Source: JAUIAI01 sp049680625
GTDB taxonomy: Bacteria; Pseudomonadota; Gammaproteobacteria; Burkholderiales; Burkholderiaceae_E
Direction of reading: 5' to 3'
Assembly (NCBI GenBank): GCA_049680625.1
Contig: JBAUID010000058.1
Coordinates: 62,001 to 126,000, forward strand
Length of the DNA: 64,000 bases
Part shown: positions 32,695-41,624 of the stretch, one piece after another
Numbering within the stretch: the first letter of the stretch is position 1
Layout: each line of letters opens with the position of its first letter
Position numbers and translations under genes: made by a program
Notes under the pieces: generated by a model
Seen by the model: the letters and a program-made list of their open reading frames with translations, nothing else
Database searches by the model: none
What the model was told of the DNA's origin: nothing

Positions 32695-34140
32695 TCAGGC
32701 GCCTGGGATATAGATTTTGACCCGGGTACCCTGGGCTTCGCGCGACTGGAGTCGCAGTCTGTGATCCGGCAGGCGCTGAATGGTTGATTCAACAATTGCC
32801 AGGCCGAGTCCGCTACCCCGCACTCGCTCGACGATGGTTGGCGCTCGGTAGTACTCATCAAAAATCCGGGTATGTAATTCTTCAGGTATCCCGACACCGT
32901 TGTCGACAACATCAACCCGCACAGTGTCGCCAATCCGCACTGACCCGACTACGACACTCGGTGACCGCTGGCTGACAATCGCTGAGTACTTAATTGAATT
33001 GGCGACGATGTTGCTCAGTACTTCGCGAATGGCGCGCTCGTTCGTGCGAACCAAAACCGGCCCGCTGCAAGACTGGGTGAACCGCAGTTCAACCCCCAGC
33101 TGATCCGCTTGCGGCTCAAACACATCACGCAAGTCCTGAAATATTCTCGATAAGTCGGTTCGACTGGTTTTTAGTGTCAGATCGTTGTCATCACCGGGAA
33201 CCTCCATAAGTCTCTCCAGGGTCCCTTCAACTGATCGCAGGCAAGTCCGTACCCTGGCCAGGTTTTGTTCCATGACTTCGTTCGCTGACTGTTGGGCAGC
33301 GCGGGTGACCACACCCAGATAAATCCCGCTACTGGAGAGCGGCTGACGAATGTCATGCCCAACGCTGCGAATCAATCGTGCCTGGGCGTTGCTGATTACG
33401 GTTGCCTGTTTGGCCGAGTTTTGCGCTTTTCGGGTCGCGTTTCGGCTGCGCATCGCCTGGTGCCAGATCAGTCGTTCCCGTTTTTCTATCTGAACGGTCA
33501 GGGTCCAGACAATCAGGTTAGCCAACAGCAGATCAATAACAAAGAATGGGAGGTGTTCAACCCCGTGTACGTATAAGCCCACCAGGTTCAGAATACTCGC
33601 AGTCATTGTCATCGCCATTATCTGCTTCAGTGGAAGTCGGCAAAAAGCAGATACCAGCCAGACGGCAATGACCAGTGACAAAGTAGATCGGCCGTAGGCA
33701 ATTGCAGATGCGGCTTCTGGTCGGGGTACGAACAGCAATAAACCCAGGCCAATCAGCGAAATAAACGCGGGCAGGAAAATAGTCACCCGATAGTTGCGAA
33801 GTGAGCGTTCAGGGTCAAACAGCAGACTGAAAAAGCTCAATCCACAAGCCAGGCCAATAATGGTTCGGAGTAGTTGCAGCTCGAAGGACCCGGTGCCGTC
33901 TAACGGGCTCAGTTTGGCCGTCACGATAAACGCGAGGCTCATCAGCGTACCAACGAGGGTGACAGCGACTGCAAAGCCATAACCTGTACGAATGTATTCG
34001 GACTGGAAAGATGCCTCATCACGCGGATGCGTAAAAGGCTTAGGCGGCGCAAGCGATTTTGCCGCTAATTTTAAGTGCTGGGCTTGCAATGAAAAGACCT
34101 GACTGCTGTGGTTATTATCGAATAGCAAGCAGTATTGCAT
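32695..34140 (-). CDS. Orphan membrane histidine kinase
   Basis: 481 residues. Five to six transmembrane helices fill residues 52-215 (for example FAVAVTLVGTLMSLAFIV, LLRTIIGLACGLSFFSLL, FFVIDLLLANLIVWTL), with no recognised extracellular sensor. The H-box is unusual: VGHDIRQPLSSSGIYLG with His262, of the HDIRQPL type. The ATPase domain shows LSNIVANSIKYS, DVVDNGVGIPEEL and GSGLGLAIVEST. No response regulator gene is adjacent. It lies 27 bp upstream of the APH-fold kinase gene on the same strand and could head the kinase-enolase-glycosyltransferase operon, or be independent. The start at 34140 is taken as first ATG; the first ~40 residues are not conserved. Confidence 0.85.
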   Translation of the reverse strand: MQYCLLFDNNHSSQVFSLQAQHLKLAAKSLAPPKPFTHPRDEASFQSEYIRTGYGFAVAVTLVGTLMSLAFIVTAKLSPLDGTGSFELQLLRTIIGLACGLSFFSLLFDPERSLRNYRVTIFLPAFISLIGLGLLLFVPRPEAASAIAYGRSTLSLVIAVWLVSAFCRLPLKQIMAMTMTASILNLVGLYVHGVEHLPFFVIDLLLANLIVWTLTVQIEKRERLIWHQAMRSRNATRKAQNSAKQATVISNAQARLIRSVGHDIRQPLSSSGIYLGVVTRAAQQSANEVMEQNLARVRTCLRSVEGTLERLMEVPGDDNDLTLKTSRTDLSRIFQDLRDVFEPQADQLGVELRFTQSCSGPVLVRTNERAIREVLSNIVANSIKYSAIVSQRSPSVVVGSVRIGDTVRVDVVDNGVGIPEELHTRIFDEYYRAPTIVERVRGSGLGLAIVESTIQRLPDHRLRLQSREAQGTRVKIYIPGA

Positions 34141-34241
34141 CAGCTCAAAGCAGCATCACCCCCAGAATGCCAGCCTGCGTGAACTAATACCTGAATTGGA
34201 ATCAATTCCCACGGGTTGACGGATGCTTTAACGCGAATAAA

Positions 34242-35942
34242 TCACAATATGTCGGCGGCGTAATCAGCCAGCCTCGAACGTTCGCCACGTGCCAGCGTGA
34301 TATGGCCGGCATGGGCCCAGCCCCGCATTCGCTCGACTACAAACGTCAGGCCGCTGGACGCTTCGGTAAGATACGGAGTGTCTATTTGTCCGACGTTGCC
34401 AAGGCAGACAACCTTCGTTCCGGAGCCGGCACGGGTGATCAGGGTCTTCATCTGCTTCGGAGTGAGATTCTGCGCTTCATCAATGATCAGGTATTTTTTG
34501 GTAAATGTTCGTCCCCGCATAAACGACAGCGATTTAATACGAATCTTGCTTTGCAATACTTCACTACTGCTGGCGCGGCCCCAGTCACCACCTTCCTGAC
34601 TACCATTGAGTACTTCCAGATTGTCTTCGAGGGCACCCATCCACGGTTGCATTTTCTCTTCTTCGGTGCCGGGTAAAAAGCCAATATCGTCGCCCACAGG
34701 AACAGTCGCGCGAGTAACAATTATTTCGGTGTAGCGATTGGCATCTAACACTTGCTGCAAGCCAGCTGCCAGTGCAAGTAGCGTCTTTCCGGTGCCGGCC
34801 TGGCCAAGCAGGGAAACAAAATCGATCTGAGGGTCGGTTAGCAGATTCAATGCAAATTCCTGCTCCCGGTTGCGGGCGGTGATTCCCCAGACCGCATTCT
34901 TGGGGTTGGAGAAATCGCGGGTAGTTCGCAACAAAGCGTGGCGTGGTGTTCGTTCGACAACCCGGGCATTCAACGGCATTTCACCGTCGAAGAATACAAA
35001 TTCGTTAAGGCGAAGCGAATCGATAATGTCCCCGGTAAGCCGGTAGAAGGTCGAGCCGTTATCCTGCCAGGATTCGATTTCTCCGGCCCGGTCCCAGAAG
35101 TCTGGCGGTAGCTCAGTGGCTCCCGGTGCCATCAGGTCTGAATCTTCGATGACTTGATCGTTGAAGTAGTCTTCAGCGAGCAATCCCAGCATACTGGCTT
35201 TGATTCGCATGTTGATGTCTTTAGACACCAATACGACTTCCCGGTCGTGACGCTCTTGCTTCAACGCGGCGACAACCGCCAGGATGATGTTATCCGCTTT
35301 ATTGGCGGGTAAAACATCAGGTAGCTTGAAGTCCATCGACTTATTCTGTACGTACAGCCGACCGGCTTTCTCTCCGTTTAGGGCCAGCGATATACCGTTT
35401 TCAATACCTTGAGCGGATCCGGTCAGCAGAGCGTCAAGGCTTCGGCTGATCTGGCGAACGTTCCGGTTCACTTCGGATGCGCCGCGTTTGTGGTTGTCCA
35501 GTTCTTCGAGAGTCACAATCGGTAGATAAACATCGTGTTCTTCAAAGCGAAACAAACAACTGGGGTCGTGCATCAGTACGTTTGTATCAAGCACAAACAG
35601 GCGACGCACGTCACCGGCGCTTTTCTGTCGTCGCCGACCACTGCTGCGCCCGGCCTTGGCTTCCATTAACAGTGCCGCATTGCCATTTTTTCTGGCTGTC
35701 TGCGGAGATTTTTCGTAAGGGACTCTTACAGTTGGCGCAATCTCGTCAGGCTGGCGTGTGTCGGCCCCTGGCTGGCGACCGGCAGATTCTCCCCGGGCCG
35801 CTATGGCAGCAGCTGGCGTGGGTTCACTTACTGGGTTGGCTTTGGGCTGGGTTCGGCGCCCGCCGCTGACTTGCTTAGCCAGCGCGGTGGTTTTGAGGTC
35901 AACGGAACTTGCAGGGCGCTCAGGCGCCTTTGGTAGTGGCAT
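34242..35942 (-). CDS. PhoH family protein with PIN domain (PhoH2 type)
   Basis: 566 residues from ATG 35942, 67 bp after the bcp stop; a start at 36065 would overlap bcp. Residues 1-110 are a Pro/Lys/Arg-rich tail without visible fold. The PIN nuclease domain follows (RRLFVLDTNVLMHDP, with Asp119; LPIVTLEELDNHKRG; VLVSKDINMRIKA; EDYFND). The C-terminal PhoH ATPase has Walker A LLGQAGTGKTLLALAAGLQQ, IIVTRATVPVGDDIGFLPGT and Walker B LIIDEAQNLTPKQMKTLITRAGSGTKVVCLGN. PIN-PhoH proteins are RNA helicase/RNases in studied cases, often tied to stress or phosphate starvation. Upstream is bcp on the same strand. Confidence 0.9.
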   Translation of the reverse strand: MPLPKAPERPASSVDLKTTALAKQVSGGRRTQPKANPVSEPTPAAAIAARGESAGRQPGADTRQPDEIAPTVRVPYEKSPQTARKNGNAALLMEAKAGRSSGRRRQKSAGDVRRLFVLDTNVLMHDPSCLFRFEEHDVYLPIVTLEELDNHKRGASEVNRNVRQISRSLDALLTGSAQGIENGISLALNGEKAGRLYVQNKSMDFKLPDVLPANKADNIILAVVAALKQERHDREVVLVSKDINMRIKASMLGLLAEDYFNDQVIEDSDLMAPGATELPPDFWDRAGEIESWQDNGSTFYRLTGDIIDSLRLNEFVFFDGEMPLNARVVERTPRHALLRTTRDFSNPKNAVWGITARNREQEFALNLLTDPQIDFVSLLGQAGTGKTLLALAAGLQQVLDANRYTEIIVTRATVPVGDDIGFLPGTEEEKMQPWMGALEDNLEVLNGSQEGGDWGRASSSEVLQSKIRIKSLSFMRGRTFTKKYLIIDEAQNLTPKQMKTLITRAGSGTKVVCLGNVGQIDTPYLTEASSGLTFVVERMRGWAHAGHITLARGERSRLADYAADIL

Positions 35943-36009
35943 TAGTGGTTGTTTCCAGTCAACTGAATGTGATTCCGGGGGTTTGGTCCAAAGTATTCTG
36001 TCCCCTTGC

Positions 36010-36477
36010 TTAAATATTTTTACAAGTTTGCAGGACTTCGTCGACATGGCCGGGAACTTTGACACCCCGCCATTCGCGAATCAGGGTGCGGTCTGACGCA
36101 ATGACAAAAGTAGACCGCTCGATTCCCCGGACCTGTTTGCCGTACATGTTTTTCAATTTCATGACTCCAAACTTCTCACACAAAATTTCGTCTGGATCGC
36201 TGATTAGATCAAATGGCAAATCGAATTTCCCGCGAAAATTATCGTGAGACTTGATACCGTCACGGGAGACACCAACAATAACGGAATTACTTTCCTGGAA
36301 TTGGCGTTGTTTCGCCTTGAAATCCAGGCTCTCAGTTGTACATCCCGGGGTGTTGTCTTTTGGGTAAAAGTACAACACCAGATTGTTTCCGGATTGCGTC
36401 AGCTCATTCAGCGAGAACTCACCTGAAGTCGAGGGCGCTTTAAACTGACGAATTTTCTTTCCGACGGCAACTACCAA
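36010..36477 (-). CDS. bcp: Thioredoxin-dependent peroxiredoxin Bcp
   Basis: 155 residues. Reduces H2O2 and organic peroxides in the cytoplasm. The peroxidatic Cys is in YPKDNTPGCTTESLDF; the second Cys five residues later in E. coli BCP is missing here, so resolution must use another residue or a partner. Start choice: a TTG at 36477 with a strong GGAGG six bases upstream; no ATG fits. Further family blocks are IVGVSRDGIKSHDNFRGKFDLPFDLISD and YGKQVRGIERSTFVI. phoH follows on the same strand. Confidence 0.92.
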   Translation of the reverse strand: MVVAVGKKIRQFKAPSTSGEFSLNELTQSGNNLVLYFYPKDNTPGCTTESLDFKAKQRQFQESNSVIVGVSRDGIKSHDNFRGKFDLPFDLISDPDEILCEKFGVMKLKNMYGKQVRGIERSTFVIASDRTLIREWRGVKVPGHVDEVLQTCKNI

Positions 36478-36557
36478 TGACGCCTCCGTTAGGTTGGGAT
36501 TGAATGACGGGTTTGTTCAGGTGTAAAGACAGGGGTTGAGCGGGGGAATACTTTCGA

Positions 36558-36929
36558 TCATATCGGCAGCAGGGCGGCCATGACGAGACGGCCTTCGGCC
36601 ATCAGAATGTTATAGGTTCGGCAGGCAGCTGAAGTACTCATCACTTCGTAGCCACGGCCCGCCCGGATCAGAGGCTCGATCTGGTCAGGCTTGGGAAAGT
36701 GTTGCTTTTCGCCCGTTCCGAGAAGAACTATTTCCGCCTGAGTGGACAGTAGCTGAGCAATGATGTCTGCGTTCAGGTCGGCCAAGGTCGTGGCCGGCCA
36801 CTGCATAACCGGCCCCTCGGGCATAAAGTAGATCCCACCTTCATGGCGAACCGCATTGACTTCTATGAATCCACTGTCATACGCCGTGACGGTGTTAAGC
36901 GCTTCTGACTGATTCTGATGCAGTTTCAT
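36558..36929 (-). CDS. Mth938-like (DUF498) small protein
   Basis: 123 residues. The sequence fits the Mth938/Xcc981 family, homologous to human NDUFAF3, an assembly factor of respiratory complex I: YDSGFIEVNAVRHEGGIYFMP, WPATTLADLNADIIAQLL, ILLGTGEKQHFPKP (here VLLGTG), RAGRGYEVMSTSAACRTYNILMAEGR. In bacteria the function is unproven. It faces the alaC gene divergently and precedes bcp by 80 bp on the minus strand. Confidence 0.87.
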   Translation of the reverse strand: MKLHQNQSEALNTVTAYDSGFIEVNAVRHEGGIYFMPEGPVMQWPATTLADLNADIIAQLLSTQAEIVLLGTGEKQHFPKPDQIEPLIRAGRGYEVMSTSAACRTYNILMAEGRLVMAALLPI

Positions 36930-37038
36930 AAGAAAATTGCTGGCTAAAACTGTTAAATTACCATTGTTTGTGCAGTGCGACGTGAATCCCCTAATTCCAT
37001 TCAGCCCGGCCTGTTCCGGGTTTCCGAGCCAGCCTCTA

Positions 37039-38262
37039 ATGTCTGATCAGTATCATTTTCCCCGTATTGACCGTTTGCCGCCGTATGTCTTCAACATTAC
37101 CGGCGAGCTCAAGATGACAGCCAGGCGGGCCGGGCACGATGTGATCGATATGAGTATGGGCAATCCGGACGGACCACCGCCACAGCATATAGTTGATAAG
37201 CTGGTCGAAGTAGCCGGGCGCAACAATACGCACGGGTATTCAGTGTCCAAAGGCATACCCCGGCTGCGTAAGGCCATCGCTGACTGGTACCGGCGACGGT
37301 ATCAGGTCTCGCTGGACCCTGAATCGGAGGCCATCACTACCATTGGCTCCAAAGAAGGCCTGGCCCACCTGATGCTGGCGACTCTGGACCGGGGCGACAC
37401 CGTCCTCGTGCCCAACCCGAGTTATCCCATTCACACCTACGGCGCGGTAATTGCCGGGGCGGACATCCGCCCGGTGCGGATGACACCCGATACCGACTTT
37501 TACGACGAGCTGGTTGCCACTATTGCGCAATGTTCACCCAAGCCACGAATGATCATCATGGCATTTCCGGGAAATCCGACCGGACATTGTGTCGAACTTG
37601 AGTTTTTCGAGCGGGTTGTGAAGCTTGCCCGCGAACAAAAAATTTTGCTCGTGCACGATCTGGCCTACGCCGATATCGTTTTTGACGGGTATAAGGCTCC
37701 GTCCATCATGCAGGTGCCGGGCGCGCGCGATGTTGCCGTCGAATTCTTTACGATGAGCAAGAGCTACAACATGGCGGGCTGGAGAATAGGGTTCATGGTA
37801 GGCAATGCCCAGGTCGTATCGGCATTGGCGCGGATAAAAAGCTATCTCGATTATGGAATGTATACGCCGGTTCAAGTGGCGGCTATAGCCGCGCTTGAAG
37901 GCCCCCAGGATTCCGTCGAAACTGTCCGGCAGCGCTACGAGGCGCGCCGTAACGTGTTGCACCGCGGATTGTCTGATGCCGGCTGGCCGGTTGAATTGCC
38001 ACGTGCATCAATGTATATCTGGGCCAGGATCCCCGAACCCTACCGGGAAATGGGGTCTCTGGAGTTTGCGAAATTGTTGCTGGCACAAGCCGGGGTTGCC
38101 GTCTCACCAGGTATTGGTTTTGGCGAATTTGGTGATGATCACGTTCGGTTTGCCCTGATAGAAAACGAACAGCGAATTCGACAGGCTGTACGTGGCATAC
38201 GAGACTTCTTTCGACGCGACGGCCGGATCAGCATACCTAAAAACAGCGAGTGGGCGGCTTAG
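37039..38262 (+). CDS. alaC: Glutamate-pyruvate aminotransferase AlaC
   Basis: 407 residues from ATG 37039, matching the E. coli AlaC N-terminus (FPRIDRLPPYVFNITGELKM); an upstream TTG at 36937 is unlikely. A fold-type I PLP aminotransferase making alanine from pyruvate and glutamate. The PLP-lysine is in EFFTMSKSYNMAGWRIGFMVGN; other blocks: DMSMGNPDG, SKEGLAHLMLATLDRGDTVLVPNPSYPIH, HDLAYADIVFDGYKAPSIMQVPGARDVAVEFF. Followed with a one-base overlap (or 13 bp earlier start) by hom, and then thrC. This order alaC-hom-thrC is frequent in beta/gammaproteobacteria. Confidence 0.95.
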   Translation: MSDQYHFPRIDRLPPYVFNITGELKMTARRAGHDVIDMSMGNPDGPPPQHIVDKLVEVAGRNNTHGYSVSKGIPRLRKAIADWYRRRYQVSLDPESEAITTIGSKEGLAHLMLATLDRGDTVLVPNPSYPIHTYGAVIAGADIRPVRMTPDTDFYDELVATIAQCSPKPRMIIMAFPGNPTGHCVELEFFERVVKLAREQKILLVHDLAYADIVFDGYKAPSIMQVPGARDVAVEFFTMSKSYNMAGWRIGFMVGNAQVVSALARIKSYLDYGMYTPVQVAAIAALEGPQDSVETVRQRYEARRNVLHRGLSDAGWPVELPRASMYIWARIPEPYREMGSLEFAKLLLAQAGVAVSPGIGFGEFGDDHVRFALIENEQRIRQAVRGIRDFFRRDGRISIPKNSEWAA

Positions 38263-39605
38263 TGGAAAAATTCGATGCGGTACGAGTAGGTTTACTGGGT
38301 ACCGGGACGGTTGGCAAAGGGACGCTCGATGTACTGACCCGCAATGCCAAAGAAATCACCAGGCGGGCGGGGCGGCGGATCGATGTAACCCATGCCAGTG
38401 CTCGCAACATCGCACGGGCCAAAGACCGAGTTGCCGGGCGCGCAGAAGTTCTTGACAACCCCATGGACATCATCGAGCGTGACGATATTGATATTGTTGT
38501 TGAATTAATCGGTGGTGAAACCCAGGCCCGGGAGCTCGTGCTGGCGGCCATCGAGAGTGGCAAGCACGTGGTTACTGCAAACAAGGCCCTGCTGGCGCTA
38601 CACGGTAATGAAATTTTTGCTGCTGCCTCGCGTTGTGGGGTTATGGTGGCTTTTGAAGCCGCCGTTGCCGGTGGCATACCCATCATCAAGGCGATGCGCG
38701 AAGGGTTGAGCGCAAACCGCATCGAATCCCTGGCCGGCATAATTAACGGCACCACAAATTTTATCTTGTCTGAAATGCGCGATCACGGCCTGAGTTTTGG
38801 CGATGTCCTGGCCGAGGCTCAGCGACTCGGCTATGCCGAGGCAGACCCGACTTTTGATATTGATGGCGTTGATGCTGCGCATAAACTTACCCTGATGGCG
38901 GCCATCGCATTTGGCGTACCGGTTCAATTTGATCGCTGTCATGTCGAAGGTATTCGAGGGCTAGACGTGGTGGATATTCGCTACGCAGAGCAACTTGGTT
39001 ATCGGATCAAGCTATTCGCACTGGCGCGCCGTCGTGAGGTCGGGGCGGCTGGTGACCTGAAGCCGGGAATCGAGTTACGAGTACATCCGACTCTGATTCC
39101 CGCAAAGCGACTGATCGCCAATGTTGAAGGCCCGATGAATGCGATTTGGGTAAAAGGTGACGCGGTCGGAGAGACGATGTACTACGGGCAGGGTGCTGGC
39201 GCCGAAGCAACTGCCAGCGCCGTGGTTGCCGATTTAATTGATGTGGCGCGTGTGTTGACGGCTGATCCGGATCACCGGGTTCCACACCTGGCATTTCAGG
39301 CGGAGTCCATCAACGACTTTCCGATCCTGCCGATGGATGAAGTTCAGACTGCTTATTATCTGCGCCTTCGGGTTGCTGATGAACCCGGAGTTCTTGCTGA
39401 CGTTACCCGCCTGATGGCTGATGCCGGCATTTCTCTGGATGCAGTTTTACAGCGCGAGACAGACCCGGTTGTACGCCAGGCTGACATCATTTTGCTAACC
39501 CATCGAACTATCGAAAAACAGCTTAACCAGGCGCAGAAAAACATCCAGGCGCTGAAAACGGTTGTTTCTGATATCGTCCGAATCCGTATGGAGGGGCTGG
39601 CCTGA
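38262..39605 (+). CDS. hom: Homoserine dehydrogenase
   Basis: 447 residues from GTG 38262 (sharing one base with the alaC stop); GTG 38250 is an alternative. Reduces aspartate semialdehyde to homoserine with NAD(P)H. Visible: the Rossmann motif VGLLGTGTVGKGTLDVL, VELIGGETQARELVLAAIESGKHVVTANKALLA, the catalytic region AFEAAVAGGIPIIKAMREGLSANRI and GIINGTTNFILSEM, EAQRLGYAEADPTFDIDGVDAAHKL. The C-terminal ~80 residues are an ACT domain (YYLRLRVADEPGVLADVTRLMADAGISLD), the usual site of threonine feedback control. thrC starts 2 bp after the stop. Confidence 0.96.
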   Translation: MEKFDAVRVGLLGTGTVGKGTLDVLTRNAKEITRRAGRRIDVTHASARNIARAKDRVAGRAEVLDNPMDIIERDDIDIVVELIGGETQARELVLAAIESGKHVVTANKALLALHGNEIFAAASRCGVMVAFEAAVAGGIPIIKAMREGLSANRIESLAGIINGTTNFILSEMRDHGLSFGDVLAEAQRLGYAEADPTFDIDGVDAAHKLTLMAAIAFGVPVQFDRCHVEGIRGLDVVDIRYAEQLGYRIKLFALARRREVGAAGDLKPGIELRVHPTLIPAKRLIANVEGPMNAIWVKGDAVGETMYYGQGAGAEATASAVVADLIDVARVLTADPDHRVPHLAFQAESINDFPILPMDEVQTAYYLRLRVADEPGVLADVTRLMADAGISLDAVLQRETDPVVRQADIILLTHRTIEKQLNQAQKNIQALKTVVSDIVRIRMEGLA

Positions 39606-39607
39606 TC

Positions 39608-41023
39608 ATGTTTTATCAGTCGACCCGATCTGACGGGGCTGCTTTGCAGCCATTTTCTGATGTTCTTCTGGCCGGTCTGGCACCTGACGGTGGTTTGATG
39701 GTGCCGCAGGAATATCCACTAGTCGATGATGCCGTGCTCAGTCGCTGGCGAGATCTGTCGTATCCGGATCTCGCGTTCGAGATTTTGTCTTTATATGCGA
39801 CCGATCTGAAAGCAGACGACTTGCGGGCCATGATTGCCCGAGCGTACAACACCGAGGTTTTTGGCGATGAAGCCATTACTCCGGTAAGCCGGCTTGACGA
39901 CGATCTGCATATCCTGCACCTGTCCAACGGCCCAACCCTGGCATTTAAAGATATTGCAATGCAGTTGCTGGGGCAATTGTTCGAACACGTGCTAAATGAG
40001 CGTGGACAACAGCTGAATATCCTGGGTGCAACTTCGGGTGATACTGGCAGCGCTGCCGAGTATGCGATGCGGGGCCGCAAAGGTGTGCGGGTGATCATGC
40101 TGTCACCCAGTGGCCGGATGAGTGAATTTCAACGGGCTCAAATGTTCTCCCTGCTTGATGACAATATCCACAATATTGCCGTCGCGGGGGTGTTCGACGA
40201 TTGCCAGGACATGGTTAAGGCCATTTCCGGCGATCTCGCATTCAAGCAGCGCTATGCTATCGGGGCGGTCAATTCAATCAACTGGGCGAGAATAGTTGCC
40301 CAGGTAGTCTATTACTTCAAAGCCTACTTTGCTGTTACGGAGAATAACGCACAAAAAATTTCATTTGCCGTTCCTTCCGGAAACTTTGGAAACGTGCTGG
40401 CTGGTCACATCGCGCGCTCAATGGGCTTGCCGGTTGAGCGTCTCGTCGTGGCGACTAACGAGAATGACGTACTCGACGAATTTTTCAAAAGTGGGGTGTA
40501 TCGGGTTCGCAGCGCAGCTCAGACCCAGGCGACGTCGAGCCCGTCGATGGATATCAGTAAGGCATCCAATTTTGAACGTTTTGTTTTTGACCTTCTGGGG
40601 CGTGACGGTCCACGGCTGGCTGCGCTTTGGCGCGAAATTGACGCCAACGGTGTTATGGATCTGTCGGCAACCGGGGAATTTGCCGGTATCGACCGGTTTG
40701 GCTTTGCCTCGGGTCGCAGCACCCATGCTGATCGCCTGGCGACGATTGGCGATACATACCGGCGAACCGGTGTGCTGGTGGACACCCACACCGCCGATGG
40801 CTTGTTCGTCGCCGAAAAGTATCGAGAACCCGGGGTGCCGATGATTTGCCTGGAGACCGCATTGCCGGTGAAGTTTGCAGATACTATTTTCGAGGCCACC
40901 GGTATTCGGCCACCGGCTCCAGCCGGTTTGGAGAATCTGGCCTATGCTGTGCAGCGTTATACCTTGATGCCGGCGTCGATCACTGCTCTGAAAGCTCAGA
41001 TTGCTGAAATTTGCGCATCTTGA
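39608..41023 (+). CDS. thrC: Threonine synthase
   Basis: 471 residues. Converts O-phosphohomoserine to threonine, the last step after Hom and homoserine kinase (not in this window). The PLP-lysine is in TLAFKDIAMQLLGQLFEHVL; phosphate-binding region in LGATSGDTGSAAEYAMRG; further blocks GRMSEFQRAQMFSL, AVNSINWARIVAQVVYYFKAYF and VPSGNFGNVLAGHIA. The long form matches the E. coli/yeast type II class rather than the short plant-like type. Coupled to hom (2-bp gap). Confidence 0.96.
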   Translation: MFYQSTRSDGAALQPFSDVLLAGLAPDGGLMVPQEYPLVDDAVLSRWRDLSYPDLAFEILSLYATDLKADDLRAMIARAYNTEVFGDEAITPVSRLDDDLHILHLSNGPTLAFKDIAMQLLGQLFEHVLNERGQQLNILGATSGDTGSAAEYAMRGRKGVRVIMLSPSGRMSEFQRAQMFSLLDDNIHNIAVAGVFDDCQDMVKAISGDLAFKQRYAIGAVNSINWARIVAQVVYYFKAYFAVTENNAQKISFAVPSGNFGNVLAGHIARSMGLPVERLVVATNENDVLDEFFKSGVYRVRSAAQTQATSSPSMDISKASNFERFVFDLLGRDGPRLAALWREIDANGVMDLSATGEFAGIDRFGFASGRSTHADRLATIGDTYRRTGVLVDTHTADGLFVAEKYREPGVPMICLETALPVKFADTIFEATGIRPPAPAGLENLAYAVQRYTLMPASITALKAQIAEICAS

Positions 41024-41105
41024 CGGTGGCGGGCCTGATAACTGAACGCCTGTAAGGCCGGTTGCCGGGTTACACTTGCCCACTGGTAAAACAAGTTTTT
41101 ATACG

Positions 41106-41624
41106 ATGCATGCACTGGGATTTGCTGGCTACTCGGGTTCCGGCAAGACAACCCTGATTGAACAACTGATTCCGCGCTTTGTCGATGATGGCTTGCGGGT
41201 GTCGCTGATTAAACACGCCCATCATACCTTCGATATTGATCGTCCCGGGAAAGACTCGTTCCGGCACCGTGAGGCGGGGGCAAGCGAAGTGCTCATTTCG
41301 TCCAGAGAGCGCTGGGTGTTAATGCGTGAACTGCGTGGTGAGGCCGAACCTGACCTGCATCGACAGCTCGCGGCATTGTCGCCGTGTGACCTGGTGCTGG
41401 TAGAGGGATTCAAATTCTCTGCATTGCCAAAAATTGAGGTTTGGCGGGCCAGTGCCGGAAAGCCGATGCTTTGGCCTGAAGACAAACATATTGTTGCCGT
41501 TGCGAGCGACAGCCCAGTCGAAACAACCTTGCCAGTACTTGACATTAACGACCCGGTAAGTATCGCCCGGTTCATCAGCCAATTTTTTGAATTGAACAAT
41601 GCCACAGGATCTGCTGCCGCTTGA
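41106..41624 (+). CDS. mobB: MobB, molybdopterin-guanine dinucleotide adaptor
   Basis: 172 residues from ATG 41106; a start at 41076 would add ten unconserved residues. P-loop GTPase-like protein that assists MobA in attaching GMP to molybdopterin. Walker A GYSGSGKTTLIEQLIPRF at residues 8-25, then VSLIKHAHHTFDIDRPGKDSFRHREAGA and VLVEGFKFSALPKIEVWR, all typical. mobA is not nearby. The moeA start lies 26 bp inside the 3' end, so the genes are coupled in a molybdenum-cofactor operon. Confidence 0.93.
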   Translation: MHALGFAGYSGSGKTTLIEQLIPRFVDDGLRVSLIKHAHHTFDIDRPGKDSFRHREAGASEVLISSRERWVLMRELRGEAEPDLHRQLAALSPCDLVLVEGFKFSALPKIEVWRASAGKPMLWPEDKHIVAVASDSPVETTLPVLDINDPVSIARFISQFFELNNATGSAAA

